DNA of 64,000 nucleotides from an uncultured Clostridia bacterium (GTDB taxonomy: Bacteria > Bacillota > Clostridia > Christensenellales > Aristaeellaceae), in NCBI GenBank assembly GCA_944333055.1, contig CALVKT010000015.1, forward strand, positions 18,894-82,893, in the 5' to 3' direction. Position numbers and translations under genes: made by a program. Of this stretch, positions 40,850-48,485 are shown in pieces. The first letter of the stretch is position 1. Every line of letters starts with the position of its first letter. The notes beneath the pieces were generated by a model, which was given only the letters and a program-made list of their open reading frames with translations, ran no database searches and was not told where the DNA came from.

Positions 40850-41998
40850 GTGAGGGAATTGCTGCTGGTTCGCTACGGCGAGGTGTTTCTCAAGGGGCAG
40901 AATCGCCCGTTTTTTCTGCGCAAGCTGGTCGATCACGTGAAGGAGGCCGTGCAGGCCGTGCACGGCCACGTGTGGCTGAGCGACGGGCGCATCTACGTGT
41001 CCGACTACACCGATCAGGACGAGGCGATCCGCCGCGTGTCGCGCGTGTTCGGCATCCATTCGGTGAGCCCGGCTGTCGAGATGGAGAAGGATGACTTTGA
41101 GGCCATCTGCGCGCAGGCCTCGAAGATGATGGAAAACCGCACCGGCACGTTCAAGGTGCTCGCCAAGCGCTCGGACAAGCGCTATCCGCTGGATTCTCCG
41201 GCGATCGGGCGCGAGGCGGGCGGCTACATCCTCAAGCACGTGCCCCACCTGCGCGTGGATGTCAATCATCCCGATCACGAGCTGACCATCGAGATCCGCG
41301 GCCAGGCGTATCTCTCCGTGGATCGCACGATGGGCGCGGGCGGCATGCCCATGGGCACAAACGGCAAAGCATGCCTGCTGCTCTCCGGCGGCATCGACAG
41401 CCCTGTGGCCGGCTTCATGATCGCCAAGCGCGGCGTGGAGCTGTGCTGCGTGCACTATCACTCCTTCCCGTACACCAGCGAGCGCGCGCGGGAGAAGGTG
41501 ATGGAACTGGCGCGCATCCTCAGCGAATACTGCGGCCGCATGCGCGTGTACGTCGTGCCGTTCACCGAGATCCAGATGCAGATCCATGAGAAGTGCCCGG
41601 AGAACCTGACGACGCTGATCATGCGCCGATACATGATGCGCATCGCGGAGATTCTGGCGCGCAGGGACGGCGCGCAGGCGCTGATCACGGGCGAGTCCAT
41701 CGGCCAGGTCGCCAGCCAGACGATGGAGGCGCTGGGCTGCACGGACGAGGTGGTGACCATGCCCGTCTTCCGCCCGTGCGTGGGCATGGACAAGAGCGAG
41801 ATCATCGAGCGCGCCGAGCGCATCGGCACGATGGAGACCTCGTCCCTGCCGTATGAGGACTGCTGCACGGTCTTCACGCCCAAGCACCCCGCCACGCACC
41901 CGCGCAAGGAGATCGTGCGCAAGGCCGAGGAGCGGCTGGACAGCGAGGCGCTCATCGCCGCGGCGATCGAGGGCACGGAGGCCGTCACGGTGGGCTAA
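40850..41998 (+). CDS. thiI: tRNA 4-thiouridine synthase ThiI
   Basis: 382-residue ThiI without the C-terminal rhodanese domain. N-terminal ferredoxin-like/THUMP domain (~1-165, 'LLLVRYGEVFLKGQNRPFF'), then a PP-loop ATPase 'LLLSGGIDSPVAGFMIAKRG' (~175-195), 'VHYHSFPYTSERA', 'LITGESIGQVASQTMEAL' and 'YEDCCTVFTPKHPATHP'. It thiolates U8 of tRNA with sulfur from a desulfurase. Lack of the rhodanese domain fits the Bacillus type that partners with NifZ. GTG 40850 follows AGGAGGAG and is three bases after the desulfurase gene. Confidence 0.94.
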   Translation: MRELLLVRYGEVFLKGQNRPFFLRKLVDHVKEAVQAVHGHVWLSDGRIYVSDYTDQDEAIRRVSRVFGIHSVSPAVEMEKDDFEAICAQASKMMENRTGTFKVLAKRSDKRYPLDSPAIGREAGGYILKHVPHLRVDVNHPDHELTIEIRGQAYLSVDRTMGAGGMPMGTNGKACLLLSGGIDSPVAGFMIAKRGVELCCVHYHSFPYTSERAREKVMELARILSEYCGRMRVYVVPFTEIQMQIHEKCPENLTTLIMRRYMMRIAEILARRDGAQALITGESIGQVASQTMEALGCTDEVVTMPVFRPCVGMDKSEIIERAERIGTMETSSLPYEDCCTVFTPKHPATHPRKEIVRKAEERLDSEALIAAAIEGTEAVTVG

Positions 41999-42070
41999 AA
42001 ACCGGATACCGGTCATAAGATGAACGCAGAGCGACACAAAGCGCTGCGTTTTTTGTTTGGCGGTGATGGG

Positions 42071-43093
42071 ATGTCCTGGAGAGAAGCGCTGGGTCTGCGG
42101 CTGCCCGCGCCGCTGGCGCAGACGCTGCGCGCGCTGCCCGCGCAGGAAGCGGAAGGGCTGGAGGAGATTCGCCTCTACGCGGGGCGGCGGGCGGCGTTCG
42201 TCATCGGCGGGCAGCGGCGCGAGACGGACGTGACCGTGGAGCCCGCGCAGATGGACGGCCTGCTCGCCGCGCTGTGCGGGCACGCGCTCTACCGCTGCGA
42301 GGAGCAGCTCGCGCAGGGCTTCATCCCGCTGCCGGGCGGACACCGCGCGGGCGTGTGCGGGCGCATGACGCGGGAGGCCGGCGGCGTGTGGCGCATGGGC
42401 GGCGTCACGTCGGTGTGCATCCGCGTCTGCCGCAGCGTGCCCGGGGCCAGCGCGCCCATCCGGCATCTTCTGCTGGATGCCTCCAGCGCGCCGCGGCGCG
42501 TGCTGCTGCTGGGCCCGCCCGGCTGCGGAAAGACGACGGTGCTGCGGGACGCGGCGCTGTATCTCGCCGAGGCGCGCGGGCTGCGCGTCGCGGTGGCGGA
42601 CGAGCGCGAGGAGCTGTTTTCCGGCGCGCCGTGCGCACTCGACGTGCTGGCGGGGATGGACAAGGCGCAGGCGATCATGCTGCTGCTGCGCGGCATGGCC
42701 CCGCAGGTGATCGTCACGGACGAGATCGGGCGGGCGGCGGACGTGCGCGCGCTGCTGGATGCGTCGCGCTGCGGCGTGGGGCTGATCGCCTCGGCGCACG
42801 CGGGCGGCGTGCAGGATGCGCGGCGGCGGCCCGAACTGCGCAGGATGATGGAAGCGGGCGCGTTTGACCGGGTGATCCTGCTTGCACGCCACGGACGCGT
42901 GCAGGCGGTGTGCGACACATCGGGTGACGAAGTGAAGGAGGGCGAACATGGTCAGTTGGGATGTGGCGGTGATGGCGATGATCGCGATCAGCGCGGCGGG
43001 CTATCTGCTCTCGGACGGGGAGAAGCGACGGGTGCGCTGGGTGCGCGCGATGCGCCGCTGCCTGCTGCGCATGAACGGCATCATTCGTTATGA
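42071..43093 (+). CDS. spoIIIAA: Stage III sporulation protein AA
   Basis: 340-residue AAA-type ATPase of the feeding-tube (SpoIIIA-SpoIIQ) channel between mother cell and forespore. Walker A 'LLLGPPGCGKTTVLRDAALYL', Walker B 'PQVIVTDEIGRAADVRAL', N-terminal 'EEIRLYAGRRAAFVIGGQ' and 'YRCEEQLAQGFIPLPGGHRAGVCGR'. ATG 42071 is likely; ATG 42020 would add 17 residues without a ribosome site. The frame does not stop where AA normally ends: it continues 146 bases into spoIIIAB, giving a ~48-residue Gly/Asp/Arg-rich tail that is read out of frame from AB. Normal homologues end near residue ~300. Upstream thiI is 72 bases away. Confidence 0.9.
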   Translation: MSWREALGLRLPAPLAQTLRALPAQEAEGLEEIRLYAGRRAAFVIGGQRRETDVTVEPAQMDGLLAALCGHALYRCEEQLAQGFIPLPGGHRAGVCGRMTREAGGVWRMGGVTSVCIRVCRSVPGASAPIRHLLLDASSAPRRVLLLGPPGCGKTTVLRDAALYLAEARGLRVAVADEREELFSGAPCALDVLAGMDKAQAIMLLLRGMAPQVIVTDEIGRAADVRALLDASRCGVGLIASAHAGGVQDARRRPELRRMMEAGAFDRVILLARHGRVQAVCDTSGDEVKEGEHGQLGCGGDGDDRDQRGGLSALGRGEATGALGARDAPLPAAHERHHSL

Positions 43094-43475
43094 GCAGCCG
43101 CCGCTGTGCACGCTGCTGGAGCGGATCGACCTGCGCGCCACGCCGCAGGAGCGGGAGCTGACACGGCTGCTGCACCGGTGCGCCGGGCGGATGCGGGACA
43201 GCGCGAATCCCCAGCTGCCTCTGCTCTTTGCGGGAGAGACGGCCAAGCTGGCGGGTTACGGCGTGCTCAGCGAGGAGGATCGCGCGGCGTTTGAGGGCGT
43301 GATCGCGGAGCTGGGGCGCACGCGGCTTCCGGAGCAGATTCGCCTCATCGACGGCGCGGACGAGCGCCTGCGGGCGCGGGAGGAGACGCTCGCGCGCGAG
43401 GGCGCGCGGCGCGCGCAGCTCATCCGCACGCTGGGCGTCGCGCTGGGCGCGGCTGTCTTTCTGATCCTGATCTGA
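42948..43475 (+). CDS. spoIIIAB: Stage III sporulation protein AB
   Basis: 175-residue protein with an N-terminal helix ('VAVMAMIAISAAGYLLSDG'), a soluble helical region resembling GspF-type proteins ('WVRAMRRCLLRMNGIIRYEQPPL..LLERI') and a C-terminal helix ('TLGVALGAAVFLILI'). AB shares the mother-cell membrane with the other SpoIIIA proteins. ATG 42948 follows AAGGAGGG. It lies within the extended spoIIIAA frame. Confidence 0.9.
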   Translation: MVSWDVAVMAMIAISAAGYLLSDGEKRRVRWVRAMRRCLLRMNGIIRYEQPPLCTLLERIDLRATPQERELTRLLHRCAGRMRDSANPQLPLLFAGETAKLAGYGVLSEEDRAAFEGVIAELGRTRLPEQIRLIDGADERLRAREETLAREGARRAQLIRTLGVALGAAVFLILI

Positions 43476-43489
43476 AGGGAGGGGCGCAT

Positions 43490-43687
43490 GTGAACATCGA
43501 TCTGATCTTCCAGATCGCCGGTGTGGGCATCCTCATCTTTGCGGTCAATCAGGTGCTGCAAAAGGCGGGCCGGGAGGACATCGCGGTGCTCTCCTCCGTG
43601 GCGGGGCTGGTGGTGGTGCTGTTTCTGGTGGTCGATCTCATCGCGCAGCTGCTCAACAATGTCAAGAGCATATTCGGCCTGTACTGA
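43490..43687 (+). CDS. spoIIIAC: Stage III sporulation protein AC
   Basis: 65-residue protein with two hydrophobic helices: 'LIFQIAGVGILIFAVNQVLQKAGREDIA' and 'VAGLVVVLFLVVDLIAQLL', the standard AC pattern. Start GTG 43490 follows GAAGGGAGGGG. Its size equals that of B. subtilis SpoIIIAC. Confidence 0.93.
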   Translation: MNIDLIFQIAGVGILIFAVNQVLQKAGREDIAVLSSVAGLVVVLFLVVDLIAQLLNNVKSIFGLY

Positions 43688-43707
43688 GCGGGAAACGGGG
43701 GACGCGC

Positions 43708-44094
43708 ATGGAGTGGATTCGGCTGATCGGGTTTTGCCTGCTGGCCGCGTCGATGGTGATGGTGCTGCGCCAGATGCAGCCGCAGACGGCGGGGCTGCTG
43801 TCCGTGACGTTCTGCGTGCTGCTGCTGGGCGCGGTGCTGCCGCAGATAGGCGCGTATGTGGAGACGGTGCGCGCGTTCCTCGCCTCGCTGGGGCTGGAGG
43901 CGCAGTACTACCGGATCATGCTCAAGGCGATGGGCATCGTGCTGGTGACGCAGCTCGCCGTGCAGGTCTGCCAGGACATGGACGCGCCGTCCATCGCGCG
44001 GCGGGCGGCGCTGTGCGGGCGCATGGCGCTGCTGGGCGTGGCGGTGCCGGTGTTCATCGAGCTCACGCAGATGGCCGTGGGTGTGCTGCGATGA
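43708..44094 (+). CDS. spoIIIAD: Stage III sporulation protein AD
   Basis: 128-residue membrane protein with about four helices: 'LIGFCLLAASMVMVLRQMQPQTAGLLSVTFCVLLLGAVLP' and 'YYRIMLKAMGIVLVTQLAVQVCQDMDAPSIARRAALCGRMALLGVAVPVF', typical of AD, which pairs with AC. It overlaps spoIIIAE by 4 bases (ATGA). Confidence 0.93.
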   Translation: MEWIRLIGFCLLAASMVMVLRQMQPQTAGLLSVTFCVLLLGAVLPQIGAYVETVRAFLASLGLEAQYYRIMLKAMGIVLVTQLAVQVCQDMDAPSIARRAALCGRMALLGVAVPVFIELTQMAVGVLR

Positions 44095-45269
44095 GACGGG
44101 TGCTCTGCGCGCTGCTGCTTGCCCTCTGGCTGCTGCCCTGCCCGCGCGCGGCGCGGGCGCAGGAAGCGCGGGCGGACGCACAGACGACGGACGAGGTGCG
44201 GGCGGATATACGGGAGACGATCGACGTGGTCATGGACGAGCTCGACTTTTCGCAGCTGCACGACGTCAGGGCGCTCGGCTGGAACGGGAGCCTGCGCGAC
44301 CTCGTGCGCGCGATCGCATCGGGCGAGACATTCTCCGCGGAGGAAGCGGTGGAGGCGGTGCTCAGCGCATTCTTTGAAGCGCTGCAAAGCCTGGGCGCGC
44401 TGATGCTCTCGCTCATGCTGCCCGTGCTGCTGGCGAGCCTGCTGCTGCACACGCTCGGCGCGCAGCACGACGCGCTCGCCCCGCTCTCGCGCGGCGTGTG
44501 CTTCATCCTGACGCTGATCCCGGTGATGCTGGTCGTCTTTTCGGAACTCGAACACGCGCGCAGCACGATCACGGCGATGACCGATCGCATGGACAAGCTG
44601 CTTCCGCTGCTGCTCACGCTGCTCACGGCGCTGGGCGGCAGCGCGTCCTCGGCGTTTTTGCACCCGATGGTCGTGGCGGCGTCGGGCAGCATGGTGTTTC
44701 TGGCGCGGGAGGTGATCCTGCGGCTGGTGATGTGCACCTGTGCGGTCACGGCGGTCAACCATCTGTCCGACAGGGCGCATCTCACGCGCATGGCCCAGCT
44801 TCTGCGCAGCGCGGTCTGCTGGCTGCTGGGCGTGAGCTTCACGGTGTTTTTGGGCGCGATGTCCCTGCAGGGCGTGTGCACCGCGTCCATTGACGGCGTG
44901 GCCATCCGGGCGGCGAAGTACGCCGTGGACAACTTCGTGCCGGTGGTCGGCGGCATGTTCTCCGACACGATGGACACACTGGTCGGCTGCACGTTGATCG
45001 TCAAAAATGCGCTGGGCGTGGCAGCGGTGCTCGTGCTCCTTGGCGCGGTGCTCGGCCCGATGATGCGCACGCTGGCGGTGGTCTTCATCATGAAGCTGAG
45101 CGCGGCGCTGCTTGAACCGGTGGCCGACGCGGAGATCGTGCGCGCCATCGGCGACTTTTCGCGCACGATCGTGCTGTTTCTCATCACGATGCTCTGCGTG
45201 GGCACGATGTATTTTCTGCTCATCGTGCAGCTTCTGCTGGTGGGCAACCTGACGGCGATGCTCCGGTGA
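44091..45269 (+). CDS. spoIIIAE: Stage III sporulation protein AE
   Basis: 392-residue polytopic protein. Signal peptide (~1-23, 'LCALLLALWLLPCPRAARA'), then a soluble region ('IDVVMDELDFSQLHDV'), and about eight helices including 'VCFILTLIPVMLVVFSELEHARSTITAMTDRMDKLLPLLLTLL' and 'DNFVPVVGGMFSDTMDTLVGC', the most conserved AE segment. It is the putative channel component of the SpoIIIA complex. Length agrees with family. Confidence 0.94.
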   Translation: MRRVLCALLLALWLLPCPRAARAQEARADAQTTDEVRADIRETIDVVMDELDFSQLHDVRALGWNGSLRDLVRAIASGETFSAEEAVEAVLSAFFEALQSLGALMLSLMLPVLLASLLLHTLGAQHDALAPLSRGVCFILTLIPVMLVVFSELEHARSTITAMTDRMDKLLPLLLTLLTALGGSASSAFLHPMVVAASGSMVFLAREVILRLVMCTCAVTAVNHLSDRAHLTRMAQLLRSAVCWLLGVSFTVFLGAMSLQGVCTASIDGVAIRAAKYAVDNFVPVVGGMFSDTMDTLVGCTLIVKNALGVAAVLVLLGAVLGPMMRTLAVVFIMKLSAALLEPVADAEIVRAIGDFSRTIVLFLITMLCVGTMYFLLIVQLLLVGNLTAMLR

Positions 45270-45281
45270 GGAGGGGATCTC

Positions 45282-45491
45282 GTGATGACGTTGATCGCGC
45301 GCCTGTGCGCGCTGTGCGCCGTCTGCGCGTTGATGCAGACGGCCTTTGCCCAGACGGAAGGACAGGACGCGCTGCGCATGATCGGCGGGCTGCTGATGCT
45401 GCATCTGGTGATTGCCGGCGCGCAGGAGATGGCGGCGGCGCTGTCTCAGGAGCGGGAGCTGATGGGCATCCTGACAATCCTCATGCAATAG
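45282..45491 (+). CDS. spoIIIAF: Very short SpoIIIAF-like two-helix protein
   Basis: 69-residue protein between AE and AG, where AF is expected. It has two hydrophobic helices ('LIARLCALCAVCALMQTAFA' and 'MIGGLLMLHLVIAGAQEMAAAL') and ends soon after. SpoIIIAF of Bacillus is ~200 residues: two N-terminal helices plus a soluble ring-forming domain. Here the soluble domain is missing, with no frameshift remnant visible in the ten bases before AG. Assignment by position and topology. GTG 45282 follows GAGGGG; ATG 45285 is an alternative. Confidence 0.6.
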   Translation: MMTLIARLCALCAVCALMQTAFAQTEGQDALRMIGGLLMLHLVIAGAQEMAAALSQERELMGILTILMQ

Positions 45492-45500
45492 AGATGGAAG

Positions 45501-45881
45501 GTGAAGCGCGTGAAGGACGTCCTCTCGAGGCTGCGCGCGGCGCTGACGCCGCAGGCCATGCTGATGCTGCTCCTGGCGCTGCTGCTCCTGGGATTGGCGG
45601 CGGGCGGGCACACCGGTGAGACGGCGCTGGAGGCGCGCACGGCGCGCACGCTCTCCGGCGTGGCGGGCGCGGGCAAGGTGGAGGTGACGATCCGCACGCG
45701 CGAGGTGGCGGTATCATCGGGCGCGCTGGGCTCGGCGCAGACGCAGCAGGTTCCCTGCGGCGCGGTGGCCGTGGCGCAGGGCGCGGACGATCCGCAGGTG
45801 GCGATGGCGCTTCGGGAGGCGCTGTGTGCGCTGCTGGGGCTGCCGGCGGCGTCGGTGAGCATTGTGACGGGAGGTGGATGA
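45501..45881 (+). CDS. spoIIIAG: Stage III sporulation protein AG (short form)
   Basis: 126-residue protein. N-terminal helix 'QAMLMLLLALLLLGLAAGG', then a ring-building-motif domain with 'EARTARTLSGVAGAGKVEVTIRTREVAVS' and the late beta-alpha strand 'DDPQVAMALREALCALLGLPAASVSIV'. B. subtilis AG is ~230 residues; the missing part corresponds to the beta-insertion between the two halves of the ring motif. AG forms a 30-mer ring in the channel. GTG 45501 is the start. Confidence 0.83.
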   Translation: MKRVKDVLSRLRAALTPQAMLMLLLALLLLGLAAGGHTGETALEARTARTLSGVAGAGKVEVTIRTREVAVSSGALGSAQTQQVPCGAVAVAQGADDPQVAMALREALCALLGLPAASVSIVTGGG

Positions 45882-45882
45882 C

Positions 45883-46386
45883 ATGGGACGGGATAAGGCG
45901 GCGCGCGTAATGAGCTGCACGGCGTTGCTCACGCTGCTGGCGGCGAGCGGATACCTGGGCGCAAGGCCGGCGCAGACGGCGACGGTGAGCGTGCCCATGA
46001 CGGTGGAGACGGTCAGCGCGCAGGCGCTTGCCGCTGCCTCATTGGAGGAGACGAAGCAGGCGCTCGCCGCATCGCGCGAGGAGGCGCTCGCGCTGCTTGA
46101 GAGCGTGATCGGCGATCCGGACGCGGACGAGGAGGCGAAAGAGAAGGCCTTTTCAGAGAAGACGGCCATCGCCGTGCGCATGGAAAAGGAAGCGGCGCTT
46201 GCCGCCGTGCTCTCGCAGATGGGCTTTGGCGAGACGGCCGCGGTGCTCTCCGAGGAGGCCGTGACGTTGATCGTGCCCTGGCAGGCGGCGGAAAACGAGC
46301 AGAACCGCGTGCGCATGATCGACGCGGCGACGGCGCAGACGGGCATGCCGGCCGCGTGCGTCAAAATCATTCTATCAAAAAAATGA
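45883..46386 (+). CDS. spoIIIAH: Stage III sporulation protein AH
   Basis: 167-residue protein with an N-terminal helix ('MSCTALLTLLAASGYLGA') and an extracytoplasmic ring-forming domain: 'REEALALLESVIGDPDADEEAKEKAFSEKTAIAVRMEKEAALAAVLSQMGF' and 'VTLIVPWQAAENEQNRVRMIDAATAQTG'. AH binds SpoIIQ across the septal space. Its size is below the ~218 residues of B. subtilis AH, mainly in the N-terminal linker. ATG 45883 has GGGAGGTG 6 bases upstream. Last gene of the operon. Confidence 0.9.
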   Translation: MGRDKAARVMSCTALLTLLAASGYLGARPAQTATVSVPMTVETVSAQALAAASLEETKQALAASREEALALLESVIGDPDADEEAKEKAFSEKTAIAVRMEKEAALAAVLSQMGFGETAAVLSEEAVTLIVPWQAAENEQNRVRMIDAATAQTGMPAACVKIILSKK

Positions 46387-46395
46387 AGGAGAAGA

Positions 46396-46424
46396 TTGTG
46401 CGCGGGACAAAAATCTGCTATACT
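46396..46424 (+). promoter_or_regulatory. Promoter of asp23-amaP
   Basis: TTGTGC (46396-46401), 17-base spacer, TATACT (46419-46424) preceded by TGC (extended -10). It starts 10 bases after the spoIIIAH stop, so asp23 can be expressed apart from sporulation. Confidence 0.8.
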
Positions 46425-46452
46425 AATGAACGACCATAGGGAGGTGTTTGTT

Positions 46453-46977
46453 ATGAACGAGAACATGACCATGGATATGGAAAAGGATCAGGATAACGGT
46501 CAGATCACATACGCCAATGAAGTCATTTCGACCATCGTGAGCGTGGCCACGTCGGAGGTGGAAGGCATTTCCGGCATCGTGGGCGCCAGCTCGATTTCCG
46601 GCATCATCAGCAAGGGCAAGGTGCCGCGCGGCGTGCGCGTGGACATGGCCGGCGAGGATGTCAGCGTCGATGTCAGCGTGACCGTCGATTACGGCATGCC
46701 CATCCAGAAGGTGGGCCGCGACGCGCAGGAGAACGTGCGCAAGTCCATCGAGTCGATGACCGGGCTGCATGTGGAAAAGGTCGATCTGCACGTGGTGGGC
46801 GTCAGCTTTGAGAAGGAGAATCAGGAGATGCAGCTCAGCCAGAAGGCCGCGCTGACCATCGCCGCGGACGAAGAGGAACACGCTCAGATCGAGGCGGAGA
46901 CCGTGCAGACGGAATCCGAGGAGGAACCGAGCGAGGACGGCGAGCAGGCCGATGTGCAGGACGACGCACAGGCATAA
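46453..46977 (+). CDS. Asp23/Gls24 family envelope stress protein
   Basis: 174-residue Asp23 protein: 'GQITYANEVISTIVSVATSEVEGISGIVGA', 'GVRVDMAGEDVSVDVSVTVDYGMPIQKVGRDAQENVRKSIESMTGLHVEKVDLHVVGVSF', then an acidic Glu/Asp/Gln tail (~135-174). Asp23 binds the inner membrane via AmaP, encoded next. ATG 46453 follows GGGAGGTG. Confidence 0.92.
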   Translation: MNENMTMDMEKDQDNGQITYANEVISTIVSVATSEVEGISGIVGASSISGIISKGKVPRGVRVDMAGEDVSVDVSVTVDYGMPIQKVGRDAQENVRKSIESMTGLHVEKVDLHVVGVSFEKENQEMQLSQKAALTIAADEEEHAQIEAETVQTESEEEPSEDGEQADVQDDAQA

Positions 46978-47016
46978 TCCGCCAGCCGCCCAACGACGCA
47001 AGGGAGGAAACACGCA

Positions 47017-47823
47017 ATGAAGCATCCCGTTCGAGATCGCATCGTGATTTTGTTCTGTTCGCTGTGCGCGCTGCTCGCTGCTGTGGCGGCGGTGGCGCTC
47101 TTCCTGGGCAGGATCACCGTGGACCCGGCCGTTTTGCTGCTGGGCCGCATCTCCAACATGACCTTCAAGACGAAGGTAGCGCTGATCATCGTCGCCGTGG
47201 TGATGGTGCTCTTTGCGCTGCGGCTCTTCGTCATGATTCTGCCGTCGCGCCAAAAGCGCTCGAGCAATTTCGCGATTCAGCACAATGAAAACGGCATGGT
47301 GCGCATCTCCGTCAAGGCGCTGGAGTCGCTGGTGCAGCGCTGCCTGAATCAGCATGCGGAGATCAAGGTCGTCTCCTCCTCGCTCTCCAGCGACGAGGAG
47401 CGCGTGCGCGTGGATGTGCACATCGCCCTGCAGGCGGACATCAGCATGCCGCTGGCCATCTCCGCGCTGCAAAAGCAGATCAAGCGGTATCTTGAAGCGT
47501 GTTCCGGCGTGTCGGTGGAAGAGGTGCGCGTGTTCGTGGACGGCATGATCCCGCCCAGCGAGGCGACCGCCGATTCCCCGTATGCCATCCCGGCGTCGCT
47601 GCTGGGGCGCGAGCCGCTTGCCGGCACGAAGGAGGGCGAACCGCTGCTTGTGGAAGTGGACGCCGTGCCCGCGCACGCGGCGAGCGTCGAGGCGGTCGAG
47701 CCGGCGGGCGATGCGCCGCAGGCCGGTGAAGAGGCCGAAGAGGCAGCCGCGCAGGCTGTGCAGGCGCAGGAGGCGGACGCGCAGGACGCGTCTGAGCAGG
47801 TTGAGACGGGTGAAACGGCATGA
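47017..47823 (+). CDS. amaP: Alkaline shock response membrane anchor protein AmaP
   Basis: 268-residue protein with two N-terminal helices (residues ~8-30 and ~52-75) and a cytoplasmic Asp23-like domain ('NGMVRISVKALESLVQRCLNQHAEIKVVSSS' and 'VRVDVHIALQADISMPLAISALQKQIKRYLE'), then an Ala/Glu-rich disordered tail (~195-268). AmaP anchors Asp23 to the membrane. Overlaps the next gene by 4 bases. Confidence 0.9.
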   Translation: MKHPVRDRIVILFCSLCALLAAVAAVALFLGRITVDPAVLLLGRISNMTFKTKVALIIVAVVMVLFALRLFVMILPSRQKRSSNFAIQHNENGMVRISVKALESLVQRCLNQHAEIKVVSSSLSSDEERVRVDVHIALQADISMPLAISALQKQIKRYLEACSGVSVEEVRVFVDGMIPPSEATADSPYAIPASLLGREPLAGTKEGEPLLVEVDAVPAHAASVEAVEPAGDAPQAGEEAEEAAAQAVQAQEADAQDASEQVETGETA

Positions 47824-48053
47824 TGGATGACAAGAAGACGTTTTTTTCGCAGATGTTGACGCCCGGCACCGTGCCCTGTACGCTCTTTGGCATCGCGGTC
47901 GGGCTCCTCTTTGCGGTGCTGTGCCTGACCATCGGCGTGGGCAAGACGCTGCTCATCGCGCTGTTCTGCCTGATCGGCGCGTTCATCGGCGGCGTGAAGG
48001 ATAAGCGGCAGTTTATCCGCAGCATCGTTCTCTTCTTCCATCGGGAAGACTGA
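47820..48053 (+). CDS. DUF2273 family small membrane protein
   Basis: 77-residue protein with two hydrophobic helices: 'GTVPCTLFGIAVGLLFAVLCLTIG' and 'TLLIALFCLIGAFIGGVKDK', the DUF2273 pattern. Such proteins occur next to asp23 and amaP. Start ATG 47820 overlaps the amaP stop. Confidence 0.88.
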   Translation: MMDDKKTFFSQMLTPGTVPCTLFGIAVGLLFAVLCLTIGVGKTLLIALFCLIGAFIGGVKDKRQFIRSIVLFFHRED

Positions 48054-48080
48054 CTACAATGAGGATCGGAGCAAAAGAAA

Positions 48081-48485
48081 ATGGCGCGTCCTATTGCACG
48101 TGAAGCTGCGATGCAGCTTGTCTTTGAACAACTCTTTGGCGGCGACGGCGAGACGCAGGTCCTCGTCGACCTGATCGACTACGTCCCCGGCGAGAGCGAC
48201 CGCGCGTACATCGACGCGGTGGCCGCAGGCGTCAAGGAGCACGCGGCGGATCTGGATGCGCAGATCGCCGCCTGCCTGCGCGGCTGGACGCTTCAGCGTC
48301 TCTCGCGCGTGGACTGGGCGATTCTGCGCCTGTCGGTGTATGAAATGAAGTATGCGTCCCTGCCGGCCGCCGTATCCATCAACGAGGCGGTGGAGCTGAC
48401 CCGCAAGTATTCCAGCGAGTCCTCCTGCGCGTTCGTCAACGGTGTGCTGGGCACCATCAGCAGAAAGCTGGCGGCGCAGGCATGA
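48081..48485 (+). CDS. nusB: Transcription antitermination factor NusB
   Basis: 134-residue all-helical RNA-binding protein: 'ARPIAREAAMQLVFEQLFGG', 'YIDAVAAGVKEHAADLDAQIAACLRGWTLQRLSRVDWAILRLSVYEMKY', 'PAAVSINEAVELTRKYSSESSCAFVNGVLG' (family signature). With NusE it binds boxA in rRNA leaders. Start ATG 48081. First gene of the long operon that runs to recN; overlaps the next gene by 4 bases. Confidence 0.95.
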   Translation: MARPIAREAAMQLVFEQLFGGDGETQVLVDLIDYVPGESDRAYIDAVAAGVKEHAADLDAQIAACLRGWTLQRLSRVDWAILRLSVYEMKYASLPAAVSINEAVELTRKYSSESSCAFVNGVLGTISRKLAAQA

